Shown piece by piece: positions 1 through 8,347 of a stretch of DNA of 64,000 nt. The DNA lies in NCBI GenBank assembly GCA_934511165.1, contig CAKSWA010000005.1, positions 1-64,000 of the forward strand, in the 5' to 3' direction. This DNA is from an uncultured Oscillospiraceae bacterium. Lineage in GTDB: Bacteria > Bacillota > Clostridia > Oscillospirales > Oscillospiraceae. Both the position numbers and the translations under genes were made by a program. Under the pieces are notes generated by a model. It had not been told where the DNA came from and made no database searches. It was given only the letters and a program-made list of their open reading frames with translations. Numbering within the stretch: position 1 is the stretch's first letter; each line of letters opens with the position of its first letter.

Positions 1-96
1 ATCACCCCGATCGCCATCGAGAACGGCCTCCGCTTCGCTATCCGCGAGGGCGGCCGTACCGTCGGCTCCGGTGTTGTTATCGCCATCAACGAGTAA
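1..96 (+). CDS. tuf: Elongation factor Tu, C-terminal end only
   Basis: The window opens inside a gene whose last 31 codons read through to a TAA at 94-96. The segment [16 protein letters not shown] is the highly conserved end of domain 3 of EF-Tu, the GTPase that delivers aminoacyl-tRNA to the ribosome. The 5' part lies outside the window. An intrinsic terminator follows 20 bases after the stop. Only the EF-Tu tail can be seen, so paralogous tuf copies cannot be told apart. Confidence 0.93.
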   Translation: MTPIAIENGLRFAIREGGRTVGSGVVIAINE

Positions 97-115
97 TTCG
101 TTATTTTCGCAAACA

Positions 116-148
116 AAAATGGCTGGCAGCTTTGCTGTCAGCCATTTT
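116..148. terminator. Intrinsic terminator between tuf and the convergent DUF4830 gene
   Basis: An inverted repeat (GGCTGGCAG / CTGTCAGCC with flanking AAAAT / ATTTT) follows the tuf stop. Because the A-run and T-run flank both sides, it can end transcription of tuf and of the opposing gene at 164-607. Confidence 0.8.
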
Positions 149-163
149 GTACATCTTGCGGTG

Positions 164-607
164 CTACCGCAGCGCCGTCATGAATCCCGTGAACGATGTG
201 GAATGCACATCGCCGCCGACCAGCTCGGAACGGAAAACATAGAGCGAGGCGTCCGCCTCCTCTGCATCGGGATGGTTCGTGATCCGGTAGGTGTAGAGCG
301 TCAGCTTTTTCCCCGCGTATTTCTCCAGATCAAACCCCTGCTGGCGCTGCAGTTCGTTGTACTGGGTCAAAACATCCGGGAATTCCTTCGGCAGCGTGAT
401 CTCCTGTTCCAGGATCGGCGTTGGCTCAACTTCCCAGCCGAGTGACAGCAAATAAGCGATCCGTTCTTCGTTTGTTCTGGCGCGGATCGCGTTGTCGGCG
501 CTGCGCCGCCCAAGCGCTCCGGCGAGGAGAATCACCGCTGCGGCGATCAATCCAAACAATATCACCTTCACGGCGGCGCTCCGGCGCGCCGGTGAGATTT
601 TTCGCAT
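164..607 (-). CDS. DUF4830 domain protein, single-pass membrane
   Basis: A 147-residue protein with a basic N-terminus, one hydrophobic segment at about residues 14-32, and an extracytoplasmic domain. The middle (YLLSLGWEVEP, then LPKEF and YNELQRQQGFDLEKYAGKK) matches my memory of the DUF4830 family of Clostridia; function unknown. The ATG is preceded by a GGGGGTG ribosome binding site 8 bases upstream. It is transcribed divergently from the pseudouridine synthase at 652, with 44 bases between the start codons. Family assignment is from pattern recognition; the role is not inferable from the sequence. Confidence 0.75.
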   Translation of the reverse strand: MRKISPARRSAAVKVILFGLIAAAVILLAGALGRRSADNAIRARTNEERIAYLLSLGWEVEPTPILEQEITLPKEFPDVLTQYNELQRQQGFDLEKYAGKKLTLYTYRITNHPDAEEADASLYVFRSELVGGDVHSTSFTGFMTALR

Positions 608-651
608 CGTTCATCACCCCCGATCCAATGTATGGAAGGAAGGAAAGAAAT

Positions 652-1374
652 ATGCCGCTCGTCCGTCTCGACAAGATTCTCACCGATACCGGGCTCTGCT
701 CGCGCAGTCAGGCGCGGGAGATTGTCCGCCGCGGCCGCGCCGCCGTAAACGGGATGCCGTGCGCCGATCCGGCGGCGAAATTTGACCCCGAAGAGGTCTT
801 CCTCACCGTGGACGGTGAACCGATTGATGGGCCGGGACATATCTACATTATGCTCAATAAACAGCCCGGTGTACTGACGGCCACGCGCGATCCGCGAAAG
901 CCCACCGTTGTGGACGCCATGCCCGAGGACTGGAAGCGGCGCGGCCTTTTCCCGGTTGGACGGCTGGACAAGGATACGACCGGCCTTCTCCTGCTGACGG
1001 ACGACGGTACCTTTGCCCACAAAGTTATCTCGCCGAAAAGCCACGTGAGCAAGCTCTATGAAGCCGTGGTGGACGGGACGCCCTGCGAGGCGGACTTCGC
1101 CGCTTTCCGCAGCGGGATCGAACTGCGCGACGGCACAAAGTGTCTTCCGGCGGAGCTGATCGATCTCGGCGGCGGGCGTGTGCAGGTTGAAGTCTTTGAG
1201 GGGAAATATCATCAGGTAAAACGTATGCTCGGCTCACGGCAGATGCCGGTTTTACAACTCAAGCGCCTGCGGATCGGCGGACTGTGGCTTGATGCGTCGC
1301 TCGCGGAGGGGGAGTACCGCCGTCTGACGCCGGAAGAAATTGAGAAAATACAGCCGGGCATCCTGTCGAAATGA
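652..1374 (+). CDS. RsuA/RluB-type pseudouridine synthase
   Basis: A 240-residue RNA pseudouridine synthase that should isomerise a uridine in rRNA. The N-terminus is an S4 RNA-binding domain (VRLDKILTDTGLCSRSQAREI, residues 3-23), followed by the catalytic domain with the family motif GRLDKDTTGLLLLTDDG, whose Asp is the catalytic residue. The C-terminal part has the EGKYHQVKRML motif of the RsuA group. I chose the ATG at 652 because AAGGAAGGAAAG sits just upstream; an in-frame ATG at 628 lacks a good site. Length fits RsuA, which acts on 16S rRNA, but RluB/E/F specificity cannot be excluded. Confidence 0.9.
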   Translation: MPLVRLDKILTDTGLCSRSQAREIVRRGRAAVNGMPCADPAAKFDPEEVFLTVDGEPIDGPGHIYIMLNKQPGVLTATRDPRKPTVVDAMPEDWKRRGLFPVGRLDKDTTGLLLLTDDGTFAHKVISPKSHVSKLYEAVVDGTPCEADFAAFRSGIELRDGTKCLPAELIDLGGGRVQVEVFEGKYHQVKRMLGSRQMPVLQLKRLRIGGLWLDASLAEGEYRRLTPEEIEKIQPGILSK

Positions 1375-1504
1375 CGAACGCACTTTTTTTGGGGTTTGTG
1401 CGAAAATGTCGTTATATCATACAAAACCGTCCGGCGAATTTTTATGAATCTGCTTTGATTTGATTAAGTGTAAAAAAAATTTACAAGTTGTAAAGATTTA
1501 GCTA

Positions 1505-1533
1505 TTGAATTTTGCACAGAAATGCTTTATTAT
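1505..1533 (+). promoter_or_regulatory. Sigma-A-type promoter upstream of the CdaR-like regulator
   Basis: TTGAAT, a 17-base spacer and TATTAT lie in the AT-rich 231-base intergenic stretch (1375-1605), about 70 bases before the start codon at 1606. The rest of that stretch shows no gene; A- and T-rich tracts surround the promoter. Confidence 0.6.
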
Positions 1534-1605
1534 GAAAAATACCTAAAAATGCCGTTAGTTTTTTGATGCGCATTTTCGTATAGAAAGATGGGGGAGGCAG
1601 ACGTT

Positions 1606-2700
1606 ATGTCCAGCAGGATTTTCCAGAGCATCATCATCCAGATGAAGGATGCCACCGACCGGTGCATCGGCGTTGTAGACGATCAGGGGGTCGTTGTCGC
1701 GTGCAGCGAGCTTTCCATGATCGGCACGAAGCTCGATGATTTCCATACCGGGTTCGGCGATTATCCGGATCAGATCTTCACGTCCAATTTCCGCACGTAC
1801 AAACCCGTCGGCGGGCTCAGCACGCGGCTGGACTATGCCGTCTTTGTTGACGGCCACGACGCCACGGCGCGCTGCGTGTGCATTCTTGCCTCGGTCGCTT
1901 TTCAGGAGGCAAAGGTCAATTACGAGGAAAAGCACAATAAGACGATTTTCGTCAAGAACATTATCTCGGACAACATTTTGCCGGGAGACATTTATGTCCG
2001 CGCCAAGGAGCTGCATTTTGCCACGGACGTACCCCGCGCGGTTCTCCTCATCCGGCAGACGGAGCGCACCGACATGGCGGCGCTCGAAGCCATCTCCAAC
2101 ATGTTCCCCGACCGGCAGAAGGACTTCGTTCTCAGCATCAACGAGACCGATCTCGTCCTCATCAAGGAACTGACCGGCCCGGCGGACAGCAACAAGGAAG
2201 TTTACGATATCGCCGAGGAGATCGAGAAGAAGCTGCACGACGATCTCAATCTCAAGTGCGTGATCGGCATCGGCACCACGGCGAAGCATCTCCGCGTTCT
2301 TGCGGACAAGTATAAGGAAGCGCAGGTCGCCATCGAGGTCGGCAAGGTGTTTGATACGGAGAAGTCCGTCATCCACTACGATAACCTCGGCATCGGCCGC
2401 CTGATTTATCAGCTTCCCACGACGCTCTGCGAAATGTTCCTGAGCGAAGTGTTCAAGAAAAACCCGATCGAGGCGCTCGATCAGGAAACGCTCTACACGA
2501 TCAACAAGTTCTTCGAGAACAACCTGAACGTGTCGGAAACCTCCCGTAAGCTGTTTGTCCACCGCAACACGCTGGTGTACCGTCTTGAGAAGATCAAGAA
2601 GCTGACGGGACTTGATTTGCGTGAGTTCGACCACGCCATCATCTTCAAGGTGGCGCTCATGGTCAAAAAATACCTGAACTCTCAGAACGGGGAATACTGA
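1606..2700 (+). CDS. CdaR/PucR-family transcriptional regulator
   Basis: A 364-residue protein. The N-terminal half (CIGVVDDQGVVVACSEL) looks like a sugar-diacid or PAS/GAF-like sensor domain. The last 60 residues (FFENNLNVSETSRKLFVHRN, then TLVYRLEKI) form the PucR-type helix-turn-helix. The start at 1606 follows GGGGGAGG at 8 bases; the in-frame ATG at 1588 has no such site. The gene ends 28 bases before ftsE and faces the same way, so it may control or be co-transcribed with the ftsEX cell-wall genes. That pairing is unusual for a family best known from carbon and nitrogen catabolism. The ligand is unknown. Confidence 0.8.
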   Translation: MSSRIFQSIIIQMKDATDRCIGVVDDQGVVVACSELSMIGTKLDDFHTGFGDYPDQIFTSNFRTYKPVGGLSTRLDYAVFVDGHDATARCVCILASVAFQEAKVNYEEKHNKTIFVKNIISDNILPGDIYVRAKELHFATDVPRAVLLIRQTERTDMAALEAISNMFPDRQKDFVLSINETDLVLIKELTGPADSNKEVYDIAEEIEKKLHDDLNLKCVIGIGTTAKHLRVLADKYKEAQVAIEVGKVFDTEKSVIHYDNLGIGRLIYQLPTTLCEMFLSEVFKKNPIEALDQETLYTINKFFENNLNVSETSRKLFVHRNTLVYRLEKIKKLTGLDLREFDHAIIFKVALMVKKYLNSQNGEY

Positions 2701-2728
2701 TCCCCGGCTCTGACGCGGAGATTGATTT

Positions 2729-3418
2729 ATGGTACTTCTCAAGGATGTCAAAATGAAATACCCCGGAAGCCGTGCGGAGACGCTGCGGGACATTGATCTC
2801 ACCATTCAGGACGGTGAGTTCGTGTTCCTTGTCGGCCCGTCCGGTTCGGGGAAAACCACGATCATCAAGCTGCTGACCGGCGAGATCCGCGCCACCGGCG
2901 GCCAGATCGAGGTCAACGGCTTTGACCTTCGCACGATGAAGCGCCGGAACCTGCCCAAGCTGCGCCGCTCGCTCGGCGTCATCTTCCAGGACTACCGGCT
3001 CATCAAGGACATGACGGTCTATGAAAACGTTGCGTTCGCGATGCGCGTGATCGGCGCTTCCAACCGCGAGATCAAAAAACGCGTGCCGTATGTGCTCGAC
3101 CTGGTCGATCTCTCGGGCCGCGAGGACCGCTACCCGCGGGAACTCTCCGGCGGCGAGCAGCAGCGCGTGGCAATCGCCCGCGCGCTGGTGAACTCTCCGG
3201 ACATGATTATTGCCGACGAGCCGACCGGCAATCTCGACCCTGCCAGAAGTCTGGAGATCATGCTGCTTTTCCAGAAGATCAACGAGCTGGGGACGACGGT
3301 GCTGATCGTTACGCACGAAAAGGAACTTGTCAACGCCTTTTCCAAGCGCGTTGTGTCGCTGAGCGACGGCTGCCTCATCAGCGACGGAATGGATGGGTAT
3401 TACGGCTATGAGTCTTAA
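2729..3418 (+). CDS. ftsE: Cell division ABC transporter ATPase FtsE
   Basis: A 229-residue ABC ATPase. Walker A GPSGSGKT is at residues 36-43, the signature [15 protein letters not shown] lies in the second half, and Walker B with the D-loop reads [11 protein letters not shown]. FtsE partners with the membrane protein FtsX, encoded immediately downstream with an 11-base overlap. The complex does not transport a solute; it passes ATP-driven conformational change to periplasmic or extracellular peptidoglycan hydrolases. The two M23 genes that follow are its likely targets. The FtsE call rests on the sequence together with its ftsX neighbour. Confidence 0.95.
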   Translation: MVLLKDVKMKYPGSRAETLRDIDLTIQDGEFVFLVGPSGSGKTTIIKLLTGEIRATGGQIEVNGFDLRTMKRRNLPKLRRSLGVIFQDYRLIKDMTVYENVAFAMRVIGASNREIKKRVPYVLDLVDLSGREDRYPRELSGGEQQRVAIARALVNSPDMIIADEPTGNLDPARSLEIMLLFQKINELGTTVLIVTHEKELVNAFSKRVVSLSDGCLISDGMDGYYGYES

Positions 3419-4295
3419 CAGAATTACATATCTCTTCCGGGAGGGCATGCGCGGCGTTTTCTCGCACGGCTTCCGCTCGTTCGCATCCGTCACGGTCATT
3501 GCCGCCTGCCTCATCATCATGGGAAGCTTCGGCCTCGTGGCGGTGAACGTCGATAACCTCATCGGCAACATGGAGGAGGACAGCCAGGTTCTCGCCTTTG
3601 TGGACGAGTCCCTGTCCGACAGCGACGCCCGTTCCATTGAAGGCGCGATCCGCTCCATCCCCAACGTTCGGGATGTGCAGTTTATCTCCCGCGAAGAAGC
3701 CATGGAAAATTACAAAAATACTTATGGCGACAGCAGCGTGTTTGAAAATCTGGACGCGACCGTGTTCCGCAACCGCTACGTGATCCGGCTGAATGACATC
3801 ACGCTCATGCGCGAAACTGCATCCGCTGTTGATGCGGTCAACGGCGTGGCGGAAGTTAATGCTCCTGTCACGATTGCCGAGGGCTTTATTGCGGTGCGAA
3901 ATGTTGTGAGCGTCATCACGGCGATTCTGATCGTCATCCTTCTTGTAGTTTCTGTTTTCATGATGTCCAACACCATCAAGCTTGCGACATTCACGCGGCG
4001 CGATGAGATCGCGGTCATGAAAATGGTCGGCGCGAGCAACGGCTTTATCCGTACGCCGTTTGTCGTGGAAGGTCTGATTCTTGGCCTCTTGGGCGCAGGA
4101 ATTGCTTTTCTGCTGCAATGGGCGGTGTATGATTTCGTTGCGCAGAAAATTTCGGTCTCCATTGCGGCGAGCCTTATTCAGGTCATGCCGTTCTCGCTGC
4201 TGATGACACCGCTGCTGATCGTGTTCCTCGCCATCGGCATACTTGTCGGCGCGTTCGGCGGTGCCATGGCCATCCGCAACTATCTGAAGGTCTGA
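3408..4295 (+). CDS. ftsX: Cell division membrane protein FtsX
   Basis: A 295-residue integral membrane protein. It has one N-terminal transmembrane helix (about residues 23-46), a long extracytoplasmic loop (about 47-165), then three C-terminal helices of the FtsX/MacB type. The segment KLATFTRRDEIAVMKMVGAS is the conserved cytosolic coupling region. The start at 3408 overlaps ftsE by 11 bases; an in-frame ATG at 3393 would be earlier still. The large loop is where FtsX binds coiled-coil hydrolases such as PcsB or CwlO in Gram-positives. Confidence 0.94.
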   Translation: MSLNRITYLFREGMRGVFSHGFRSFASVTVIAACLIIMGSFGLVAVNVDNLIGNMEEDSQVLAFVDESLSDSDARSIEGAIRSIPNVRDVQFISREEAMENYKNTYGDSSVFENLDATVFRNRYVIRLNDITLMRETASAVDAVNGVAEVNAPVTIAEGFIAVRNVVSVITAILIVILLVVSVFMMSNTIKLATFTRRDEIAVMKMVGASNGFIRTPFVVEGLILGLLGAGIAFLLQWAVYDFVAQKISVSIAASLIQVMPFSLLMTPLLIVFLAIGILVGAFGGAMAIRNYLKV

Positions 4296-4320
4296 TCCTT
4301 CCCGGACTTACGTACTTACT

Positions 4321-5604
4321 ATGAAAAACATGAAAAAAACTCTTCGCTCCGTTTTCTGTGCGCTTCTGGCCGCCGCGGCTCTTGCGGCGTCTCTGCCGGC
4401 GTACGCCGTCTCCCAGTCGGAGATCGACGATCTCCAGAAAAAACTGGACGCTCTCGAACAGCAGGCGCAGGAGCAGCAGGACGTTATCAACGATCTTACC
4501 AGTCAGAAAGCGCGCTTCATCACCCGCAAGCTTGCGCTGGACAACAAGATTGAAATCAACCGTCAGATGATCGAACTCATCGGCGAACAGGTCAAAATCT
4601 ACGATGAGATCATTGCCGAGAAGCAGGCGGAGCTCGATAAGGCGCTCGAAAAGGAAACGACGCAGACGGAGCTTCTCCGCTCCCGCATCCGCGCGATGGA
4701 GGAGAACAGCAACTCTTCCTACGTCAGCTTTATTTTTGATTCTTCCAGCGTGACCGAGCTCCTTTCCCGTATCGGCGATGTGAACGACATCATGCACTAC
4801 GACAAAACTCTCGAAGAGGAGTATATGGCGGCGCGCGAGGATGTCGAGTCCATCAAAAAGAGCTATGAGGAAGCCCGCCACGAGCAGGAGCTTCTGCAAA
4901 AGGAGCTGGACACCAAGCAGGCGGAGCTCGATGCGCAGGTCGAGGCGGCATACACCATGATCGCCGACATTGAAACGCTCTCTGACGATGCACAGGCAGA
5001 GTATGACGCCATTGCCGAGGAGGAAGCCAAAGCGGAGGAGACGCTGCAGGAAGCAATCCGCAAGCGCGCCGAGGAAGAGGCAAAACGCAATCAGAATAAC
5101 AATACCGGCGGCAACACCGGGGGAAATTCCGGCGGAGGGTCCGGCGGCAATACCGGCGGCGGAAGCTCTGGCGGCGGCTCAGCAATCAGTCTTTATGACC
5201 TTCAGTGGCCGGTGCCGAGCTGCACGCTCATCACCTCCCGGTTTGGTTACCGTGTTGCGCCGACCACCGGTGCGAGCACGTACCACGGCGGTCTGGACAT
5301 CGGCGCGGGCATGGGTGCATCCATTGTAGCAGCCGGCGCGGGCGACGTTATTTACGCCGGTGCGAACGGCGGCTACGGCAACTGTGTCATGATCGACCAC
5401 GGCAACGGCATTGTCACGGTGTATGCGCATATGAGCTCCATCGGCGTGAGCTATGGGCAGTATGTCACCGCCGGACAGTATGTCGGAGCGGTCGGCTCGA
5501 CCGGCGTTTCCACCGGCCCGCACTGCCATTTTGAAATTCGCATCAACGGTGCGCAGACCGATCCGGCGGCGTATTTCTCCGGGCTTACGTATTGGAACTG
5601 CTGA
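4321..5604 (+). CDS. Secreted coiled-coil M23 peptidoglycan endopeptidase (PcsB/EnvC-like layout)
   Basis: A 427-residue exported protein. The signal peptide ends near residue 29 (PAYA). Residues 32-255 are strongly coiled-coil. A Gly/Asn/Ser-rich linker spans about 258-292, and an M23 (LytM) domain fills the C-terminus. The metal and catalytic residues are present: H322 and D326 (HGGLD), H370 (YAHM) and H401/H403 in HCHFE. It lies 25 bases after ftsX, and its layout matches FtsEX-activated hydrolases, in which the coiled coil binds FtsX and holds the enzyme inactive. It should cleave peptide cross-links during division or elongation. Activation by FtsEX is inferred from context. Confidence 0.9.
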   Translation: MKNMKKTLRSVFCALLAAAALAASLPAYAVSQSEIDDLQKKLDALEQQAQEQQDVINDLTSQKARFITRKLALDNKIEINRQMIELIGEQVKIYDEIIAEKQAELDKALEKETTQTELLRSRIRAMEENSNSSYVSFIFDSSSVTELLSRIGDVNDIMHYDKTLEEEYMAAREDVESIKKSYEEARHEQELLQKELDTKQAELDAQVEAAYTMIADIETLSDDAQAEYDAIAEEEAKAEETLQEAIRKRAEEEAKRNQNNNTGGNTGGNSGGGSGGNTGGGSSGGGSAISLYDLQWPVPSCTLITSRFGYRVAPTTGASTYHGGLDIGAGMGASIVAAGAGDVIYAGANGGYGNCVMIDHGNGIVTVYAHMSSIGVSYGQYVTAGQYVGAVGSTGVSTGPHCHFEIRINGAQTDPAAYFSGLTYWNC

Positions 5605-5631
5605 TTTCCCCTTACGGGACATAAGGAGCCT

Positions 5632-6978
5632 ATGAAACGTAACAAATTGCAAAAAACCGTTTTTTCCGTGATCTGTGTCGTGCTGGCGCTCGTTATGGTG
5701 CTCTCGCTTGTGATCACCGCTCTCCCGGCAAATGCCGTGGACGAGACCGACCTCGAACGCCTTGCCGAAAAACGTGCACTGCTGGAAGAGCAGCTGATGG
5801 AGCAGGAGCAGGTCATACAGGATCTTTCCGATAACCAGACGCTGATCGTGTTCCGCAAGGCCGCACTGGATAAGCAGATTTCGCTCAACCGCGAGACGAT
5901 CGCGCTTATTGAAGAGCAGATTGCCGTCTATCAGAAGCTGATTGACCAGAAGAAAGACGAGCTTGCCGCGGCGACCGCTGCAGAAACCGAGCAGACGGAG
6001 CTTCTGCGCGAGCGCATCCGCTCCATGGAGGAAAACGGCAGCTATTCGTATCTCACATTCATTTTCGAAGGAAGCAGCGTTCCCGAGATTCTTGCGCGCG
6101 CCGCGGATGTAAATGACATCATGCACTATGACCGCGAGTTGGAAAAGTCCCTGCAGAAGAGCCGCGAGGACGTGGAAACCATCAAGCGCGAGTATGAAAC
6201 CGCCAAGGCGGAGCAGGATGCCGTGAACGAGGAGCTTACCGCCCGCCGTGAGCAGCTGAACGCCCAGGTGGACGCAGCGTGCGAGTTGATCACGAATCTC
6301 GATGAGCTTTCCTTCGACGCCCAGGCGGAATATGACGCCATCGCGCAGGCCGAGGACGAGGCGATGCAGGAGCTTTTGAAGGCCATGCAGGAACACGCCG
6401 CGCAGCAGGTGGCGCAGAGAGCGCAGTACGCCGGCTCGACCGGCGGCGGAACGTCCTCCTCCGGCGCATCTTCTGCCGGAACGACCGCTTCCGGTGCGGC
6501 TTCGGGCAGTACCGGCGGGACGTATTATGAGAATAACTCCAACGCCTCCGGCGCCTACAACGGCAGCTTCATCTGGCCGGTGGACAGCACATATATCACC
6601 TCGCGCTACGGCGAGCGCTCCGCGCCTACGGCGGGCGCGTCTACGAACCACAAGGCGCTGGATATCGGCGCAAAGTCCGGTGACCCGATCTACGCTGCGG
6701 CCGACGGGCAGGTAGCCAATGCCACGTACAACGACGGGCTCGGCTATTATGTCAGCATCGAGCACGACGGCGAAACGGCCACGCGCTATTCGCACATGAC
6801 GAATTTCATTGTGCAGCCCGGCGAGTATGTCAAACAGGGGCAGATCATCGGCTATGTCGGCGAGAGCGGCATTGCCACCGGCAGCCATCTGGACTATGCC
6901 GTCATCAAAAACGGGCAGCAGGTCGACCCCATGCAGTACTACGACGAGAGCGCCGTTACGTATGACCCGACGGCCTGA
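5632..6978 (+). CDS. Second coiled-coil M23-like protein with a degenerate active site
   Basis: A 448-residue paralogue of the preceding gene, 27 bases downstream. The signal peptide ends near residue 35 (PANA). A coiled coil spans about 38-265, a Ser/Gly/Thr-rich linker 268-300, and a LytM domain closes the protein. H340 and D344 (HKALD) and H388 (YSHM) remain, but the usual HxHFE motif reads HLDYA at 419-423, so the second His, a zinc ligand, is replaced by D421. It may therefore be a non-catalytic activator or scaffold, as known for EnvC, or use altered metal coordination. Long shared stretches of the coiled coil show it arose by duplication. Confidence 0.86.
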   Translation: MKRNKLQKTVFSVICVVLALVMVLSLVITALPANAVDETDLERLAEKRALLEEQLMEQEQVIQDLSDNQTLIVFRKAALDKQISLNRETIALIEEQIAVYQKLIDQKKDELAAATAAETEQTELLRERIRSMEENGSYSYLTFIFEGSSVPEILARAADVNDIMHYDRELEKSLQKSREDVETIKREYETAKAEQDAVNEELTARREQLNAQVDAACELITNLDELSFDAQAEYDAIAQAEDEAMQELLKAMQEHAAQQVAQRAQYAGSTGGGTSSSGASSAGTTASGAASGSTGGTYYENNSNASGAYNGSFIWPVDSTYITSRYGERSAPTAGASTNHKALDIGAKSGDPIYAAADGQVANATYNDGLGYYVSIEHDGETATRYSHMTNFIVQPGEYVKQGQIIGYVGESGIATGSHLDYAVIKNGQQVDPMQYYDESAVTYDPTA

Positions 6979-7017
6979 CCGCCGCGCCGAAAGAAAAAAC
7001 ATCCGAGGTATCAGCCT

Positions 7018-8187
7018 ATGAAACGCGTACCGAAAATCGTCTGGTCGCTGCTCGCGTGCGTGATCTGCATCGTAGTTACCGCAGCCGCGTGCCTGATTCT
7101 TGCCGACAGCGGCGCGTCCTCCGATAAATACATGGAGATCATCCATGTCATTGAGACGACGTTCTATCAGCCGAAGGACACCTCCTCTCTGGAGGATGCT
7201 TCCGCGAGCGCCATGGTTGCCTCGCTGAACGACCCGGCAAGCTATTATCTTCCGGCTTCCGAGTATGAGGAATACAAGCTCACGCTGACGAACCAGTACG
7301 TCGGCATCGGCGTCACCACGCAGTACAACGAAAACTACGGCTATCTGACCGTTCTTTCCGTAACGCCCGGCTCCCCGGCGGATCAGGCGCACGTAAAGGT
7401 CGGCAACATGATCGCGAGCGTGGACAATATCGACGTATCCACCTATACGCCCAAACAGCTGGACGATCTGTTGCGCACGTATGACGCGAAGGAGACCGAG
7501 GCGGAGAAGTATTTCACGCTCCACCTTCTCAATACGCAGGGCGGCAAGGCGGAAGCCCGGATGAAGTGCGAGCTCATTTATGCCGAGCCGGTTGTCTACT
7601 ATATGCTGGACAGCGATGCCAACAAAGCAAACCGCAGCACAACCGTTGGGTATCTGCGCATCCGCAACTTTGACGACAGTGCCGCCGCCAGCGTGAAATC
7701 CGCGGTGGCCGCTCTGCAGGACTCCGGCGCAACAAGCCTTATCATCGATGTGCGCGACAATACGAGCGGCAAACCGGCGGAAATGGCGGACTCGCTCGAT
7801 TATTTCCTGCCAAAGGGCGATCTTTTCCTTCTTCGCGACCGCGACGGGAAGGAGACAACGTATTCGTCCGGCAGTTCGTATCTCAATATGCCGATGGTCA
7901 TTCTTGTCAATGAGAACACCACCTGCGCGGCAGAAGTGTTTGCCTGCATCATGCAGCAGGCGGGCGTAACGGTTGTTGGACGGCGGACGCCCGGCAGCGC
8001 GCAGAGCCAGGTGATTGTGGAGCTGTCCGACGGCAGCGCCGTGCGCCTTTCCAAGTTCGAGTATCTGACGCCGGATAAAAAGAGCATGGCCGATCTCGGC
8101 GGCGTCACGCCGGATATCGCCTCCTACCAGATTGAGGACAGCGATATGGACGTGCAGCTGGAAGCGGCGAAGGATGCCGTGCATTAA
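7018..8187 (+). CDS. S41-family (CtpA/CtpB-like) membrane protein with altered catalytic residues
   Basis: A 389-residue protein. An N-terminal membrane anchor (residues 8-29) precedes a helical cap, a PDZ domain (about 95-165) and an S41 core. In active C-terminal processing peptidases the nucleophile sits in a S-A-S-A-S-E-like motif; here the motif reads NTTCAAEV, putting C303 at the serine position. The GKGxVQ motif with the base lysine reads GSAQSQ (326-331), so Lys becomes S327 while the Gln is kept (Q331). The Ser-Lys dyad is therefore absent. It is probably a pseudoprotease or an altered enzyme. It follows the two M23 genes and may present or regulate a wall hydrolase; that role is inferred. 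Confidence 0.83.
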   Translation: MKRVPKIVWSLLACVICIVVTAAACLILADSGASSDKYMEIIHVIETTFYQPKDTSSLEDASASAMVASLNDPASYYLPASEYEEYKLTLTNQYVGIGVTTQYNENYGYLTVLSVTPGSPADQAHVKVGNMIASVDNIDVSTYTPKQLDDLLRTYDAKETEAEKYFTLHLLNTQGGKAEARMKCELIYAEPVVYYMLDSDANKANRSTTVGYLRIRNFDDSAAASVKSAVAALQDSGATSLIIDVRDNTSGKPAEMADSLDYFLPKGDLFLLRDRDGKETTYSSGSSYLNMPMVILVNENTTCAAEVFACIMQQAGVTVVGRRTPGSAQSQVIVELSDGSAVRLSKFEYLTPDKKSMADLGGVTPDIASYQIEDSDMDVQLEAAKDAVH

Positions 8188-8242
8188 CGCGCCCTCGCGG
8201 AAAATCTGCCGGAATCTACAAAAAAGGAACCCGAAAACCGTC

Positions 8243-8271
8243 TTGACACGAGGCGCGCTATTCCGTATAAT
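8243..8271 (+). promoter_or_regulatory. Consensus sigma-A promoter for greA
   Basis: Perfect consensus TTGACA and TATAAT with a 17-base spacer, about 76 bases before the greA start codon. It should be strong and constitutive. Confidence 0.85.
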
Positions 8272-8284
8272 AGCAGGACAAATT

Positions 8285-8309
8285 CCCGCACGGAGTTACT
8301 CTGTGCGGG
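8285..8309 (+). promoter_or_regulatory. 11-bp hairpin in the greA leader
   Basis: CCCGCACGGAG and CTCTGTGCGGG pair fully (one G-U) around a TTA loop. It starts about 14 bases after the -10 box, so it would form at the very 5' end of the greA transcript. No uridine run follows, so it is more likely an mRNA-stabilising or pause structure than a terminator. Confidence 0.55.
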
Positions 8310-8347
8310 ATTTGCGAGCATGTAAGTATCGAAAGGAAGTTTAAACT

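Noticed and set aside
421..651. Longer N-terminus for the pseudouridine synthase
   Set aside because: The family begins at the S4 domain near 652, where the ribosome binding site lies; the upstream part overlaps the divergent DUF4830 gene.
5179..8184. A 1001-codon open frame on the minus strand across the M23 and S41 genes
   Set aside because: It is a shadow of the well-supported plus-strand genes, caused by GC-rich third positions; it has no ribosome binding site and no domain-like composition (Arg/His/Val-rich low similarity).
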